64,000 nt of DNA from JANXYW01 sp031400455 (GCA_031400455.1 JANNPX010000017.1:1-64000), one strand, 5' to 3'. Counted from the first letter of the stretch, positions 44,909-55,826 are shown. Notes: a model not told the origin generated them from the letters alone. Made by a program: numbers and translations.

Positions 44909-45817
44909 TTATCCCACGGCGCGCCCTAGCTTCTCAACTGCTTCCGGGAGGTCACGGTCGCTGCGATCCTCTAGCGCCCACCGGACGCCGTACAGCTCGC
45001 GCATGATCATGATCTTGCCGATGCGGGCACGCAGTTCTCCGATGCCCACACCGCGATGCTCGGCGTAGCGCTGCAGCACGTCCTCCACGAAGGGCGCTCC
45101 AAAGTACTTCAGTCCCGCGAAGTCTCGAGCGGGGTCGCCGATGCGCGCGATCTCCCAGTCGAGCACGGCAGTCAAGGCACCGTCGGCGTCGATCAGCAGG
45201 TTCCCATACCACAGGTCGCCATGCGTCAGGACGGAGTCGAAATCCATCATGACAGCATCTCCAAGATAGGATTCCCAGAAGGCGTCAAACCGCGCGTAGC
45301 CGTCGGGGGATAGATGCTGTTGCAGGGCCGCCACCGTGACCGCATGAAGCTCCAAATCACTCGCGCGTCGCTCACGAGGACCCGCGGCCGGCACGTCTGG
45401 AAGTGAAGCGACATCGAGTCCGTGAAGCGCCACCAGGATTTCGGCGATCGCTGCGGCGAGTGCCCCGTGGTCGATGTGTCTGAAAAGTTCGAGTGAAAGA
45501 GTGCGGCCTTCGATTTTGGGGTAACCGATCGCGCCGCAAGCGAAGTCTTTGCAGGGTTCGATCAACCAACTCGGAGACGGTATTTCGACCGGGAGGCGCG
45601 CCGCTATCGTGGGCAGAAGCCGGTGCTCGAGGCTGTATCCCGCGTACGAGTGCGCGCTTCGGCCGACGCGGAGAATGATGGCGCCGGAAGTCTGGACGAC
45701 GACGGAATTGAAACCGTGGTCGAGGAGCGCAAGCGGCGCCGAAGGCGCGAGCTCCGGGAAGCATTCATCCAGCGCTCGCGCCATGCGCGCCAGGTCGAGA
45801 TCGGCCGCGTGCAGCAC
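44909..45817 (-). CDS. Phosphotransferase of the APH/choline-kinase type
   Basis: 302 residues, kinase-like fold. LLDHGFNSVVVQTSGAIILRVG is the ATP-binding strand region, VLTHGDLWYGNLLIDADGALTAVLDWEIARIGDPARDFAGLKYF holds the catalytic HGD-x-x-x-x-N and metal DWE blocks. This family phosphorylates aminoglycosides, macrolides or amino alcohols; the substrate is not inferable here. A 449-bp repeat-rich spacer separates it from leuS. Confidence 0.82.
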   Translation of the reverse strand: MLHAADLDLARMARALDECFPELAPSAPLALLDHGFNSVVVQTSGAIILRVGRSAHSYAGYSLEHRLLPTIAARLPVEIPSPSWLIEPCKDFACGAIGYPKIEGRTLSLELFRHIDHGALAAAIAEILVALHGLDVASLPDVPAAGPRERRASDLELHAVTVAALQQHLSPDGYARFDAFWESYLGDAVMMDFDSVLTHGDLWYGNLLIDADGALTAVLDWEIARIGDPARDFAGLKYFGAPFVEDVLQRYAEHRGVGIGELRARIGKIMIMRELYGVRWALEDRSDRDLPEAVEKLGRAVG

Positions 45818-46099
45818 CGGGTGAGCATATCACGGTGCTCCGAGCCCGACAGGGTGACATTTCTCTCCCAGCTGGCACAACATAACAAACCGGACGGCGC
45901 CGCTTCGGTGCGAGTGCATCAGGCGGCCGACAGCAGGGCAAGGGCTCATCTAAACCGCCCCGGCGCCGTCCGGGCAGGCCCATCATGCCCGCCGTGCGCA
46001 CGCCGTACCGGACGCCACCCCGCCGCGCACCCCACACGAACCCCACGCAAACACGATCAGCATTGCTCAAGATGCGAAGGGTGATGAGAGACGACGGTA

Positions 46100-46121
46100 G
46101 GGGCGCACGGCTGTGCGCCCC
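46100..46121. repeat. GTAGGGGCGCAC palindrome, copy A
   Basis: GGGGCGCAC, loop GGCT, GTGCGCCCC: a 9-bp perfect stem. It and the following CGTTCGGTCTGGCGC match 61865-61905 closely (about 36 of 40 positions). Confidence 0.8.
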
Positions 46122-46220
46122 GTTCGGTCTGGCGCTGCATCTCGGGCGTGTCATGTGACTGCGTCGGCTCGGCTTACGAAGGGGTGCCGGCGCAGCCTGC
46201 CACGCCCCCGAAATGCATCC

Positions 46221-46265
46221 CTCTCCCCCAGTGGGAGAGGGTGGCGCGAAGCGCCGGGTGAGGGC
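46221..46265. repeat. CCTCTCCCCCAGTGGGAGAGG repeat with GCGAAGCGCCGGGTGAGGG tail
   Basis: A palindrome CTCTCCCC/GGGAGAG plus a conserved tail GGCGCGAAGCGCCGGGTGAGG. In one frame it reads SPSGRGWREAPGEG, a widely distributed intergenic text rather than a real protein. It abuts the leuS stop codon. Confidence 0.65.
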
Positions 46266-46268
46266 CGT

Positions 46269-48755
<2,487 letters not shown>

Positions 48756-48790
48756 CCTGCACCTCCTCGTGAGGTCGCTTGTCTTGCGGA

Positions 48791-48810
48791 GCGCGGGGTT
48801 TCAGCCCGCG
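48791..48810. repeat. GCGCGGGGTTTCAGCCCGCG palindrome
   Basis: A stem-TTTCAG-stem element of the same type as 55827-55846 and 55867-55890. It lies in the gap between mgtC and leuS, just before the heptamer array. Confidence 0.7.
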
Positions 48811-48827
48811 TTCGCACCACTTTCAGC

Positions 48828-48896
48828 GTCTCGCTTCTCGCTTCTCGCTTCTCGCTTCCCGCTTCCCGCTTCTCGTTTCCCACATCTCGCTTCTTG
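48828..48896. repeat. Tandem heptamer TCTCGCT (about 9 units)
   Basis: Units of TCTCGCT/TCCCGCT, the first four almost exact and then degenerating, filling the mgtC-leuS gap and ending 7 bp from the mgtC stop codon. Confidence 0.85.
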
Positions 48897-48903
48897 CTGG
48901 TCC

Positions 48904-49383
48904 CTAATCCGCGGGCTCGCAGGCGTGGTCCTCCGGATCGCCTCGATGCTGTACATCTTCATCGATCCCGTCCTGCGGCCGGATGTTCTTCGTCACCACC
49001 CGCAGTTCCAGCAGGATCATCGAGAATACGGCCGCGAACGCCGCCACGATGTACGCCTGTCCGCCGACCGCGATGCCCACCGCCGCGACGGTCCAGATCG
49101 TCGCGGCAGTCGTCACACCCTTGACGGTGTATCCCTCGCGAAAGATCAGACCTGCGCCTAGGAAGCCAATGCCCGACACGATCTGCGCCGTGATCCGCGC
49201 CCCATCGCCGCCGAACATGCTCGACGTATCGGCGAACAGCGCCGACCCCATGCAGACCAGCGCCATCGTCCGTACGCCGGCCGGATAGCCTCGATACTCG
49301 CGCTCGAGCCCGATCAGCCCGCCCAGCACGGCTGCCAGCGCCAGCCGTCCGACGATCTCCCACTGCGTCTGTGCGTCGATCAT
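48904..49383 (-). CDS. MgtC/SapB-family membrane protein
   Basis: 159 residues. LAAVLGGLIGLEREYRGYPAGVRTMALVCMGSALF is the diagnostic first part (G-L-x-R-E...G-x-R-T), RITAQIVSGIGFLGAGLIFREGYTVKGVTTAATIWTVAAVGIAVG the second. It has about four hydrophobic helices and an acidic C-terminal tail. MgtC is linked to Mg2+ starvation and virulence in some bacteria; in non-pathogens its role is open. It begins 34 bp after a leucine T-box terminator, so its expression should depend on charged tRNA-Leu. Confidence 0.87.
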   Translation of the reverse strand: MIDAQTQWEIVGRLALAAVLGGLIGLEREYRGYPAGVRTMALVCMGSALFADTSSMFGGDGARITAQIVSGIGFLGAGLIFREGYTVKGVTTAATIWTVAAVGIAVGGQAYIVAAFAAVFSMILLELRVVTKNIRPQDGIDEDVQHRGDPEDHACEPAD

Positions 49384-49417
49384 CGTGCGCCGCGCCCTCT
49401 CCGCCGATTCCCCGATA

Positions 49418-49658
49418 CAAACAAAAGAGCCCTCCGTCCTCTAACAGGGACGAAGAGCCTCTCCGCGGTACCACCCTGGTTCTCGCAGCGCGCGAGCACC
49501 TTCGTTCGCTGTAACGGGCGCACCCGGCAGCGGCTTGGCCTGTTCGGCTTCACCGCCTCCACTCCCCGGCGAGTTCAGCGCCCCTGCTGCCGGCTTGCAC
49601 CGCCGCCGGCTCTCTAGTTCGCGCCTACTGCTCCGGATCGAAGCGTTTCTTATGGTTA
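49418..49658 (-). promoter_or_regulatory. T-box riboswitch, tRNA-Leu specificity (specifier CTC)
   Basis: Read on the minus strand: AGTAGGCGC is the Stem I AG-rich start, GGTGCAAGCC the distal bulge region, and GAACTCGCC the specifier loop with CTC, a leucine codon. The T-box sequence AGGGTGGTACCGCGG follows, then a terminator stem (about 12 bp with G-U pairs) and a T-run (49417-49426). Uncharged tRNA-Leu would stabilise the antiterminator and let transcription pass into mgtC and leuS. The T-box core is unambiguous; the specifier is read by position. Confidence 0.87.
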
Positions 49659-49664
49659 GGCCGC

Positions 49665-49694
49665 AGTATACGTGATGGCGGCGCCGGCGCCGCA
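49665..49694 (-). promoter_or_regulatory. Candidate promoter for the T-box leader
   Basis: On the minus strand, TATACT at 49670-49665 is 7 bp before the inferred leader start. TTGCGG 19 bp further upstream is a possible -35 element with longer than ideal spacing. Confidence 0.4.
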
Positions 49695-49809
49695 AGCAGG
49701 GTTAACCCGTACGATGCGCTCCGCCCTCGGAGCACGTGGGTCGGGTGACCCGCGCGCGACGGCCCAGATCGGCGCGCAATTCGGGGTAAACGGTGCGGAA
49801 ACTCCAAAA

Positions 49810-49826
49810 GGGTACAATTTGTACCC
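49810..49826. promoter_or_regulatory. 17-bp palindromic operator-like site
   Basis: GGGTACAA, one central T, TTGTACCC: perfect 8-bp arms. It lies in the divergent spacer between the T-box leader and the XRE/MmyB-like gene, with TTGACA at 49836-49841. It is a probable binding site for a dimeric regulator, perhaps the adjacent one. Confidence 0.5.
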
Positions 49827-50079
49827 GTATGGATATTGACAAGACCCTACTGTCGCACTCATTGTCTGATCAATGCCCGGGCGTGACCGGTCAAGCGCTC
49901 TCAGCCAGCGCTTCTCGGTCCGCTGACCTCCGCCCGGGTGTAGGGCTTGGCGAGCGGACGCTGGCTTTAGTTGCGCGCCAGCGTCCGCCTCGCGTCAGTT
50001 CATCACAAAGCGGAATTCGCCCGTTCCACAACGCGCCCTTCTGGACACGCTGCCTCGCGCCAGAGAAGATGCACCTGCC

Positions 50080-50952
50080 ATGCCAGACTGGAACAAAGAG
50101 CTCAGATCTGTGCGAGAGCGCCTCGGAATGAGCCGCGAAGAACTCGCCGACCGGTCTGGGCTGTCGGCCGCCTCGCTGCGGTCGTATGAAGCGGGCCGGC
50201 GGCGTCCCACGCGCGAGCACCTCTCCCATCTCCTGGAGTGCCTCCAACTCGACGCTGGGTCTCGGGCTGCCATCCTTACCGGCGCCGGGTTCGCGCTCGA
50301 CTCCGCGGTCGTACGCTTCCCGGAGCGCAACGTGCCACCGAGAGAAGCGATGCGACTTGTGCGCGGCCGGCCTCTGCCCGCGTTTCTCGTCAATGCGCGC
50401 GCTGAGATTCTCGCGATCAGTGCGCCGGCCTGGCGCCTCCTTGAGCTGCCGGATCAGGATCTCAAGCCCTCAGCTCGCCGCAGCATTCTCCTCGCGATGA
50501 CGCGCCGCACGATAGGGACCTGGGCGGCGAACTGGGAACAACTCCTCGCCACGGTGATCGGACTGGTCAAGGCTGGCGTGCCGGATGAGCAGTCGCTCGA
50601 CACGCCCGGCCCGTACCTCAACGCCGTTCTGAACGAACTGGTTCGCGGAGACGCCGCGCTCATGACGCGGTTCGTCGAGCTGTGGGATGCCACCCCTCCG
50701 TTCCGGGGGCGGATGAGCGGGCACATGTATCCGGCGGTCTGGAACACTCCCGCCGGTACCATCCGCTTCAACTGCCTCATCGGCTGCCTGAACACAGAAG
50801 TAGGCCTCTACGCCCACCTCTGGATCCCCGCCGACGCCAAATCCCACCTCGTCCTCGAAGAAGTGCTCGGCGGTCCGCCGGCGGTTCAACCCGATCGCAA
50901 TACCAACTTGCCGACAAATCCAGTCCGCCGTCGCGCCCGCGAGCAAGCGTGA
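50080..50952 (+). CDS. XRE-family regulator with MmyB-like ligand-binding domain, copy 1
   Basis: 290 residues. The helix-turn-helix is ELRSVRERLGMSREELADRSGLSAASLRSYEAGRRRPTREHLSHLLECL. The C-terminal part (FLVNARAEILAISAPAWRLLEL, DAALMTRFVELWDATPPFRG, GHMYPAVWNTPAGTIRFN) fits the PAS-like MmyB ligand-binding fold, which may bind a fatty acid or similar small molecule. It resembles the gene at 57581 in layout and length. The 253-bp upstream leader contains a perfect palindrome. Confidence 0.82.
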   Translation: MPDWNKELRSVRERLGMSREELADRSGLSAASLRSYEAGRRRPTREHLSHLLECLQLDAGSRAAILTGAGFALDSAVVRFPERNVPPREAMRLVRGRPLPAFLVNARAEILAISAPAWRLLELPDQDLKPSARRSILLAMTRRTIGTWAANWEQLLATVIGLVKAGVPDEQSLDTPGPYLNAVLNELVRGDAALMTRFVELWDATPPFRGRMSGHMYPAVWNTPAGTIRFNCLIGCLNTEVGLYAHLWIPADAKSHLVLEEVLGGPPAVQPDRNTNLPTNPVRRRAREQA

Positions 50953-51026
50953 CGTCGCGAGTATCCGTTGATTGCCAGCGTTTCGACTGCCTGTTAGCAT
51001 GGGTCGCACCTCCTTCAGGCGCATGT

Positions 51027-51102
51027 GGGGCCGTAGCTCAATTGGGAGAGCGCAACACTGGCAGTGTTGAGGTCAGGGGTTCGAGCCCCCTCGGCTCCAC
51101 CA
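51027..51102 (+). tRNA. tRNA-Ala (anticodon GGC)
   Basis: Acceptor GGGGCCG/CGGCTCC with one G-T pair, D arm GCTC...GAGC, anticodon stem CAACA/TGTTG with loop CTGGCAG (anticodon GGC), T arm GGGGTTCGAGCCCC, and an encoded CCA. It is flanked by ordinary intergenic DNA; no integrated element is attached. Confidence 0.95.
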
Positions 51103-51197
51103 ACTTCTCTCCAATCGATCGCACCGGTCCCGAACACCGGCAACACGGGGAAATCCGTACAATCGCGCCGCACCCCGCCTGCTATCCTGATCCACCT

Positions 51198-52532
51198 ATG
51201 GCCACCACGACACCTGCAGCTGCGCGGCGGTTCCCCTTCAACCTGACGCTCCCGGACTCCATCTCGGCCCTCGCCGAGCGTGACTTCCGCGTCGTCTGGT
51301 TCGGGCAGGCCGTCTCTATGAGCGGTACGTGGATGCAGATGATCGCCCAGGGCCTCCTCGTGCTGACGCTCTGGAACTCCGCGTTCGCCCTCGGCGCGCT
51401 CAACTTCGCGAACGCCGTACCGAGTCTCGTCGTGATGCTCTTTGGCGGCGTTCTTGCCGACCGTGGCGACAAGCGCCGCATCCTCATCGTTACCCAGGTT
51501 GTGATGTGCGCTCTCGCCGTCGCCGTCGGCCTGCTCGTTGTCGCGGACTCTATCGAATACTGGATGCTCATCGTTGCGACGATCTGTCTCGGCATTGCGT
51601 TCGGCTACGACATGCCCGCCTACCAAGCGTTCCTGCCGGAACTCGTCCCGCCGGAGAAGATCGGTCAGGTCGTCGCGCTCAACTCATCGACCTTCCACGG
51701 CACGCGCATGGTCGGTCCCGCCATGGCCGGCGTCATCATCGCCACCTTCGGCATCGCCACCGCGTACTTTCTCAACGCACTCAGCTTCCTCGCCGTCATC
51801 TTCAGCCTGCTGCTCGTCAGCCGCCGCATCGTGCCCAAGCCACAGGGTCCGGCGATGTCCGCCATCGCGGGGCTGAAGGAAGGTCTCCGTCACGCGCGCG
51901 GCCGCCCGAACCTGCGCGTCTTCCTCATGTTGACCGCGCTGAACACGACCTTCGTCTTCCCGATCATCGCCGTGTTGACGCCGTTCTATGTGAAGAACGT
52001 GCTGCACGAAGGCCCCGGCGTGCTCGGCGCGCTCTGGGCCAGCTCCGGCGTCGGCGCCATGCTAGGCGCCATTGCGCTCATCGTCTGGAACAACGACCGC
52101 CGCGTCATGCGCCTCTGGGTCGCGGCGCTGCTTTCACCCGCCGGCCTCATCGTGACGGCCATCACGCGCGATCCCATCGTCGCCATCATCGCGCAGGCGT
52201 TCGTCTCGTTCGCATTCTCGTCGCAGCTTGGCATCATCCAGACGATGATCCAGGAGTCGACGCCGCCGCAGTTCCGCGGCCGTGTCATGTCGCTGCACGG
52301 CATCACCTTCAACGGCACTATGCCGTTCGCCGCCCTCGCGTCGTCGGGCCTCGCCGTCGCCTTCGGCCTGCCGTTCGTGATCATGCTGGGTGCGGGACTC
52401 TACCTCACATCAACCGTGCTCGTGCTGACGTTCGTAGGCGGCGGCATCGCCAAGGTCGTCGCTGACGCCCGCCGCGAATTCGACATCATCGCCGCAGACG
52501 CGTCATCCACACCCGCGCACGGGACGCGCTAG
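51198..52532 (+). CDS. MFS transporter (EntS/MFS_3 type)
   Basis: 444 residues from ATG 51198. It opens LPDSISALAERDFRVVWFGQAVSMSGTWMQMIAQGLLV, the start block of MFS_3 exporters, followed by LADRGDKRRILIVTQVVMC (the MFS A-motif, G-x-L-x-D-R-x-x-R-R) and about 12 helices. The second half begins LRVFLMLTALNTTFVFPIIAV. This subfamily exports siderophores or drugs. The cargo is not inferable. It is transcribed alone after tRNA-Ala. Confidence 0.87.
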   Translation: MATTTPAAARRFPFNLTLPDSISALAERDFRVVWFGQAVSMSGTWMQMIAQGLLVLTLWNSAFALGALNFANAVPSLVVMLFGGVLADRGDKRRILIVTQVVMCALAVAVGLLVVADSIEYWMLIVATICLGIAFGYDMPAYQAFLPELVPPEKIGQVVALNSSTFHGTRMVGPAMAGVIIATFGIATAYFLNALSFLAVIFSLLLVSRRIVPKPQGPAMSAIAGLKEGLRHARGRPNLRVFLMLTALNTTFVFPIIAVLTPFYVKNVLHEGPGVLGALWASSGVGAMLGAIALIVWNNDRRVMRLWVAALLSPAGLIVTAITRDPIVAIIAQAFVSFAFSSQLGIIQTMIQESTPPQFRGRVMSLHGITFNGTMPFAALASSGLAVAFGLPFVIMLGAGLYLTSTVLVLTFVGGGIAKVVADARREFDIIAADASSTPAHGTR

Positions 52533-52565
52533 CAGATCGTCCGCGCGCAGCCCGGTCGCCTGTAG

Positions 52566-52585
52566 GGGCGCAACCCGTTGCGCCC
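52566..52585. repeat. GTAGGGGCGC-type palindrome, copy B
   Basis: GGGCGCAAC, 2-base centre, GTTGCGCCC: a 9-bp perfect stem preceded by TGTAG like the other copies. Confidence 0.75.
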
Positions 52586-52654
52586 GCGCTCGTATGCGCT
52601 TGCGGGTGGCGATCTGTGACCCAGACCGCCGCGTTGTGATCCAGTACGGGGATG

Positions 52655-52682
52655 TCATCCCGAGCGAAGCGAAGGATCTATT
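52655..52682. repeat. GTCATCCCGAGCGAAGCGAAGGATCT repeat, copy 2
   Basis: Same family as 37278-37305 and 53911-53938, differing at a few positions. Confidence 0.75.
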
Positions 52683-52760
52683 CCGCTGAGCACCACCGCC
52701 CGAGAATCGCCCCGGCACCGCTCGTCCCGCCTCCAACCTCAAGCGACCAAAGACCAGCCC

Positions 52761-53237
52761 CTACCCACCCGCCAGCAACTCCGTGACGACTTCGTTGATC
52801 GTCCGTCCGTCCGCCTTCCCCTTCAGCTTGCCCAGCACGACCGGCATCACCTTCGCCTTGCCCGCCGGCCCCGATGCCCCGGTCTCTGCGATGACAGCGC
52901 GTACCTCAGCGACGATCTCGTCGCGACTCATCTGCGCCGGAAGGTACGCGGTGAGGATCGCCGCTTCGGCCTCCTCGCGTTCGGCAAGTTCCGCCCGTCC
53001 GCCCTTGCGGTACTCCTCTGCGCTCTCCCGCCGCTGCTTCACCTGCTTCTGGATGACGTCGTGTACTTCCGGGTCGCCCAGCCCCTGACGGGTCGCCGAT
53101 TCGTCCTTCACGTTTACTCGCGCGATCTCGGTGTTGTTGATCGCCGTGATCAGCGAGCGCAGCACGTCGCGGCGCACGGCGTCACCCGCCCGCATGGCAT
53201 TTTTCAGATCCTCTGGAAGTTGCTCTTTCAATCCCAT
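52761..53237 (-). CDS. GatB/YqeY domain protein
   Basis: 158 residues, all-helical. LKEQLPEDLKNAMRAGDAVRRDVLRSLITAINNTEI is the opening, DPEVHDVIQKQVKQRRESAEEYRKGGRAELAEREEAEAAILTAYLP the central helical block and KAKVMPVVLGKLKGKADGRTINEVVTELL the C-terminal domain shared with GatB. It may assist tRNA-dependent amidation; the stand-alone role is not established. It is divergent from the universal stress gene. Confidence 0.9.
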   Translation of the reverse strand: MGLKEQLPEDLKNAMRAGDAVRRDVLRSLITAINNTEIARVNVKDESATRQGLGDPEVHDVIQKQVKQRRESAEEYRKGGRAELAEREEAEAAILTAYLPAQMSRDEIVAEVRAVIAETGASGPAGKAKVMPVVLGKLKGKADGRTINEVVTELLAGG

Positions 53238-53405
53238 GAAATTCCGTCCTGTCGTGCGCTCGGGCCAGCTTCGGCGCCACTGTACCGCGCCGCCCCCGAG
53301 CGCGCTGCCGGGCCGCTACCCCCTGAATTCGTCCGACAGGAGGTTCGGAAACGCGGTGCTTCTGCCGACCATCTCTCTAGGCGTCGGAGTGTCAGGAGCG
53401 TCAAC

Positions 53406-53888
53406 ATGTTCAAGCGCATGCTCGTCCCCATTGACGGGAGTCACTCGTCCGCTACTGTGGTCCCTTACGCGGCCGAACTCGCGAAGCGGCTCGACTGCCA
53501 TGTTGACCTGCTGCTCGTCGAGCCCACCGTCGGGGCCAAGCTCCCGCATCCCGAGCATCACAAGGCTCCCGCTCCCGCGGCGCAAGACGGGGAGAAGGGT
53601 GCGCTCGTCATTGGCACGTCGACACCCAGGCATGTCCGCGAGGCGAACGAGCGCTACGTGCAGCGCCACGTCGAAGAATTCGAGGCGCTCAACGTGGCCG
53701 CCGCCGGAACCGTCGTCTGCGGCGAGCCCGTCGACGAGATCCTCCGCGCCGCGCTCAACCTCCGCTCTGACGCTATCGCGATGACCACACGCAAGCTCGC
53801 GAACTACTCCCGTAAGGAGACCGGCAGCATCGCCGAGGAAGTCCTCTGGCGCTCCAAGCTCCCCGTGATCCTCGTCGCCCACGGCTAG
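53406..53888 (+). CDS. Universal stress protein family member
   Basis: 160 residues from ATG 53406. FKRMLVPIDGSHSSATVVPYAAELAKRL is the first strand and ATP-proximal loop, GTVVCGEPVDEILRAALNLRSDAIAMTTRK the second Rossmann-like part, and GSIAEEVLWRSKLPVILV the C-terminal G-S-x-A-E-x-V block. The usual GxxGx9G ATP site is only partly present (ARK-x-LANYSRKETGS), so nucleotide binding is uncertain. A middle insertion (about residues 40-70) is unusual for the family. Confidence 0.82.
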   Translation: MFKRMLVPIDGSHSSATVVPYAAELAKRLDCHVDLLLVEPTVGAKLPHPEHHKAPAPAAQDGEKGALVIGTSTPRHVREANERYVQRHVEEFEALNVAAAGTVVCGEPVDEILRAALNLRSDAIAMTTRKLANYSRKETGSIAEEVLWRSKLPVILVAHG

Positions 53889-53910
53889 GTGCATCAGCGC
53901 GCGGCGCGTT

Positions 53911-53938
53911 TGTCATCCAGAGCAAAGCGAAGGATCTA
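53911..53938. repeat. GTCATCCAGAGCAAAGCGAAGGATCT repeat, copy 3
   Basis: Matches copy 1 at all but two or three positions. It lies between the universal stress protein gene and the SDR gene. Confidence 0.75.
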
Positions 53939-54005
53939 GTTCGAAATAGCTCGCTGTCCGGCGAAGCCATCGCGCTCGTCGGTCGAACAGCGCGGCGCCA
54001 AACGC

Positions 54006-54851
54006 CTACTTCGGCCGAGGCACCTGCATCCCCATCAGCATGTCCCAGCCGCCGTCAGGCAGTACGCGCCGGGCAGCAATCGTCACGCGCGCGCCCGGCG
54101 TCAGCGGATAGCGCGAGCGCGGCCGCTTTGACGTGACGGCGTGCTCGATCGCCTTGGCGACCATCTCCGGCCCCACAGACATCCGCCCCGAGTACATCGT
54201 GCGCGCGGTCGCCTCGATACTGTCGTAAAACGCCGCGTAGGCAGAGCCTGCTGAGCGCCCCGCCGTGCTGATCGTACTCGCCGATGTCTCCTCGAACTGA
54301 GTCCGAATGGCGCCGGGTTCGATCACCGACACGCGGATGCCGAAGTTCTTCAGCTCGAACCGCAGCGCGTCGCTGATCGCCTCGACCGCGAACTTCGTCG
54401 CGTGGTAGACGCCGAAGCCGGGTATCACGACCTTCCCGCCCATCGAGCTGACGTTCACGATCCGTCCCGAGCCTTGCGCCCGCATGCCCGGGATTACGAG
54501 CTTCGTGAGATGCACCAGGCCGAAGAAGTTCGTCTCGAACTGGCTCCGCACATCGTCCATCGTGACGTCCTCGATGGAGCCCGCCTGTCCGTAGCCCGCG
54601 TTGTTCACGAGCGCACCGACGGCACCCTCCGCCGTCGTGATCTGTTCGACCGCGGCCCGCATCGAAGCCTCATCGCACACGTCCAGCGCGAGGATCTTGC
54701 AGCCGGCGTCGCCGAGATCACGGATCGCATCGAGCTTCCGTGCGCTGGCGTATACGTTGTGCCCGCGCGTTGCCATCCGCAGCGCCGTCGCCCGCCCAAT
54801 GCCCGTCGAGCACCCCGTGATTAGTACCGCCTTGGAAGCTTCGTCACTCAT
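54006..54851 (-). CDS. Short-chain dehydrogenase/reductase (SDR), first
   Basis: 281 residues, Rossmann fold. AVLITGCSTGIGRATALRMATRGHNVYASARKLD gives TGxxxGIG with Arg after strand 2, an NADP(H) preference sign. LVNNAGYGQAGS is the NNAG block, IVNVSSMGGKVVIPGFGVYHATKFAVEAISDALRFEL holds the catalytic Ser, Tyr and Lys (SSM..YHATK), and IEPGAIRTQFEE follows. The substrate is unknown. A second SDR lies 98 bp upstream in the same direction. Confidence 0.88.
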   Translation of the reverse strand: MSDEASKAVLITGCSTGIGRATALRMATRGHNVYASARKLDAIRDLGDAGCKILALDVCDEASMRAAVEQITTAEGAVGALVNNAGYGQAGSIEDVTMDDVRSQFETNFFGLVHLTKLVIPGMRAQGSGRIVNVSSMGGKVVIPGFGVYHATKFAVEAISDALRFELKNFGIRVSVIEPGAIRTQFEETSASTISTAGRSAGSAYAAFYDSIEATARTMYSGRMSVGPEMVAKAIEHAVTSKRPRSRYPLTPGARVTIAARRVLPDGGWDMLMGMQVPRPK

Positions 54852-54914
54852 CGCAACTCCTCGCGGAAGCCGATTGCTCGCGGCCTTCCCTGCCTGCCAA
54901 TGAAATCTTCGTGC

Positions 54915-54937
54915 TCGTTCGTGTCCTTCGTGGTTGA
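54915..54937. repeat. TTCGTGTCCTTCGTGGTTGAA repeat, copy 1
   Basis: Matches 55952-55976. One strand reads N-H-E-G-H-E, a widely seen intergenic text. It lies between the two SDR genes. Confidence 0.7.
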
Positions 54938-54949
54938 ACCGCCTGCGCC

Positions 54950-55789
54950 TCAGTCGCGCCAGTCCATCGCGTTCCGCATCGCTCCCTCGAACCCCTCGAA
55001 GTCCAACTGCTTGCGAACTCCTGCGATCATCTGCGCGTCAGCGCCAACCAGGTAGCGAAGCTTCGGCGCTGGATCGTTGACGGCAGCATAGATCGTAGTT
55101 GCAACGTCAGCAGGATCTTGGGCAACGCCCCCCGGCGCCATCATCTGGCGCAGCTTCGCATCGAATCGTTCGTTCAGGTTGAAGTACGGAGTGCCCGGCG
55201 TGAACGCCTTCCCCACGGCGACGTTGCTGCTGAATCCAGTCGGAAACCCGCCCGGCTCGATGATGATGATCCGTACGCCGAACGAGTGCAGCTCGTAGTG
55301 CATCGCTTCGCTGATCGCTTCGAGCGCGTGCTTGCTGGCGGAGTAGTAGCCGCCATACGGCACGCTGACGACCCCGCCGATCGACGAGAGGTTGACGATG
55401 GTCCCGGCGCGCCGCTCGCGCATCTTCGGTAGCACCGCGCGCGTGACGCGCAGGGTGCCGAAGACGTTCGTCTCGAACTGCGCCCGCACCTCGTCTTCAT
55501 GTGCCGTCTCGATCGGCGACCGCAGCTCCCAGCCGGCGTTGTTCACCAGCACGTCGATCGGGCCAGACTTCTCAGCCGTGGCGACTGCCTTCGTGATGGA
55601 AGCCTCGTCGAGAAGGTCGAGCTGCAAGATCTCGATCGATAACTTCTCCGCATCGCGCGCTTTCTCAAGATCGCCCGCCTTCGCCGTATTGCGCATCGTC
55701 GCGAAGACCTTGTCGCCCTTCCGCGCGAACTCCAGCGCCGTCAACAAACCAAACCCGCTGCTGCACCCCGTAATCAGTACGTTAGCCAT
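54950..55789 (-). CDS. Short-chain dehydrogenase/reductase (SDR), second
   Basis: 279 residues. VLITGCSSGFGLLTALEFARKGDKVFATMRNT is the nucleotide-binding TGxxxGxG with a basic residue after strand 2, VLVNNAGWELRSPIE the NNAG block, IVNLSSIGGVVSVPYGGYYSASKHALEAISEAMHYEL the Ser-Tyr-Lys catalytic set, and IEPGGFPTGFSS follows. It resembles the neighbouring SDR in length and layout (about a third identical by eye), suggesting an older duplication. Confidence 0.88.
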   Translation of the reverse strand: MANVLITGCSSGFGLLTALEFARKGDKVFATMRNTAKAGDLEKARDAEKLSIEILQLDLLDEASITKAVATAEKSGPIDVLVNNAGWELRSPIETAHEDEVRAQFETNVFGTLRVTRAVLPKMRERRAGTIVNLSSIGGVVSVPYGGYYSASKHALEAISEAMHYELHSFGVRIIIIEPGGFPTGFSSNVAVGKAFTPGTPYFNLNERFDAKLRQMMAPGGVAQDPADVATTIYAAVNDPAPKLRYLVGADAQMIAGVRKQLDFEGFEGAMRNAMDWRD

Positions 55790-55826
55790 CGATGTTCACC
55801 TTTCGCTGCATGCACTCTCGTCCGGA

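Larger units (their letters stand above)
45818..46268. other. Repeat-rich spacer between the phosphotransferase and leuS
   Basis: 451 bases with a GTAGGGGCGC palindrome (46100-46121) and a CTCTCCCCCAGTGGGAGAGG element (46221-46265) adjoining the leuS stop. No gene is convincing in the rest. Confidence 0.5.
52533..52760. other. Spacer with two dispersed repeat types
   Basis: Holds the GTAGGGGCGCAACCC palindrome (52561-52585) and a GTCATCC repeat (52655-52682). No gene is evident. Confidence 0.5.
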
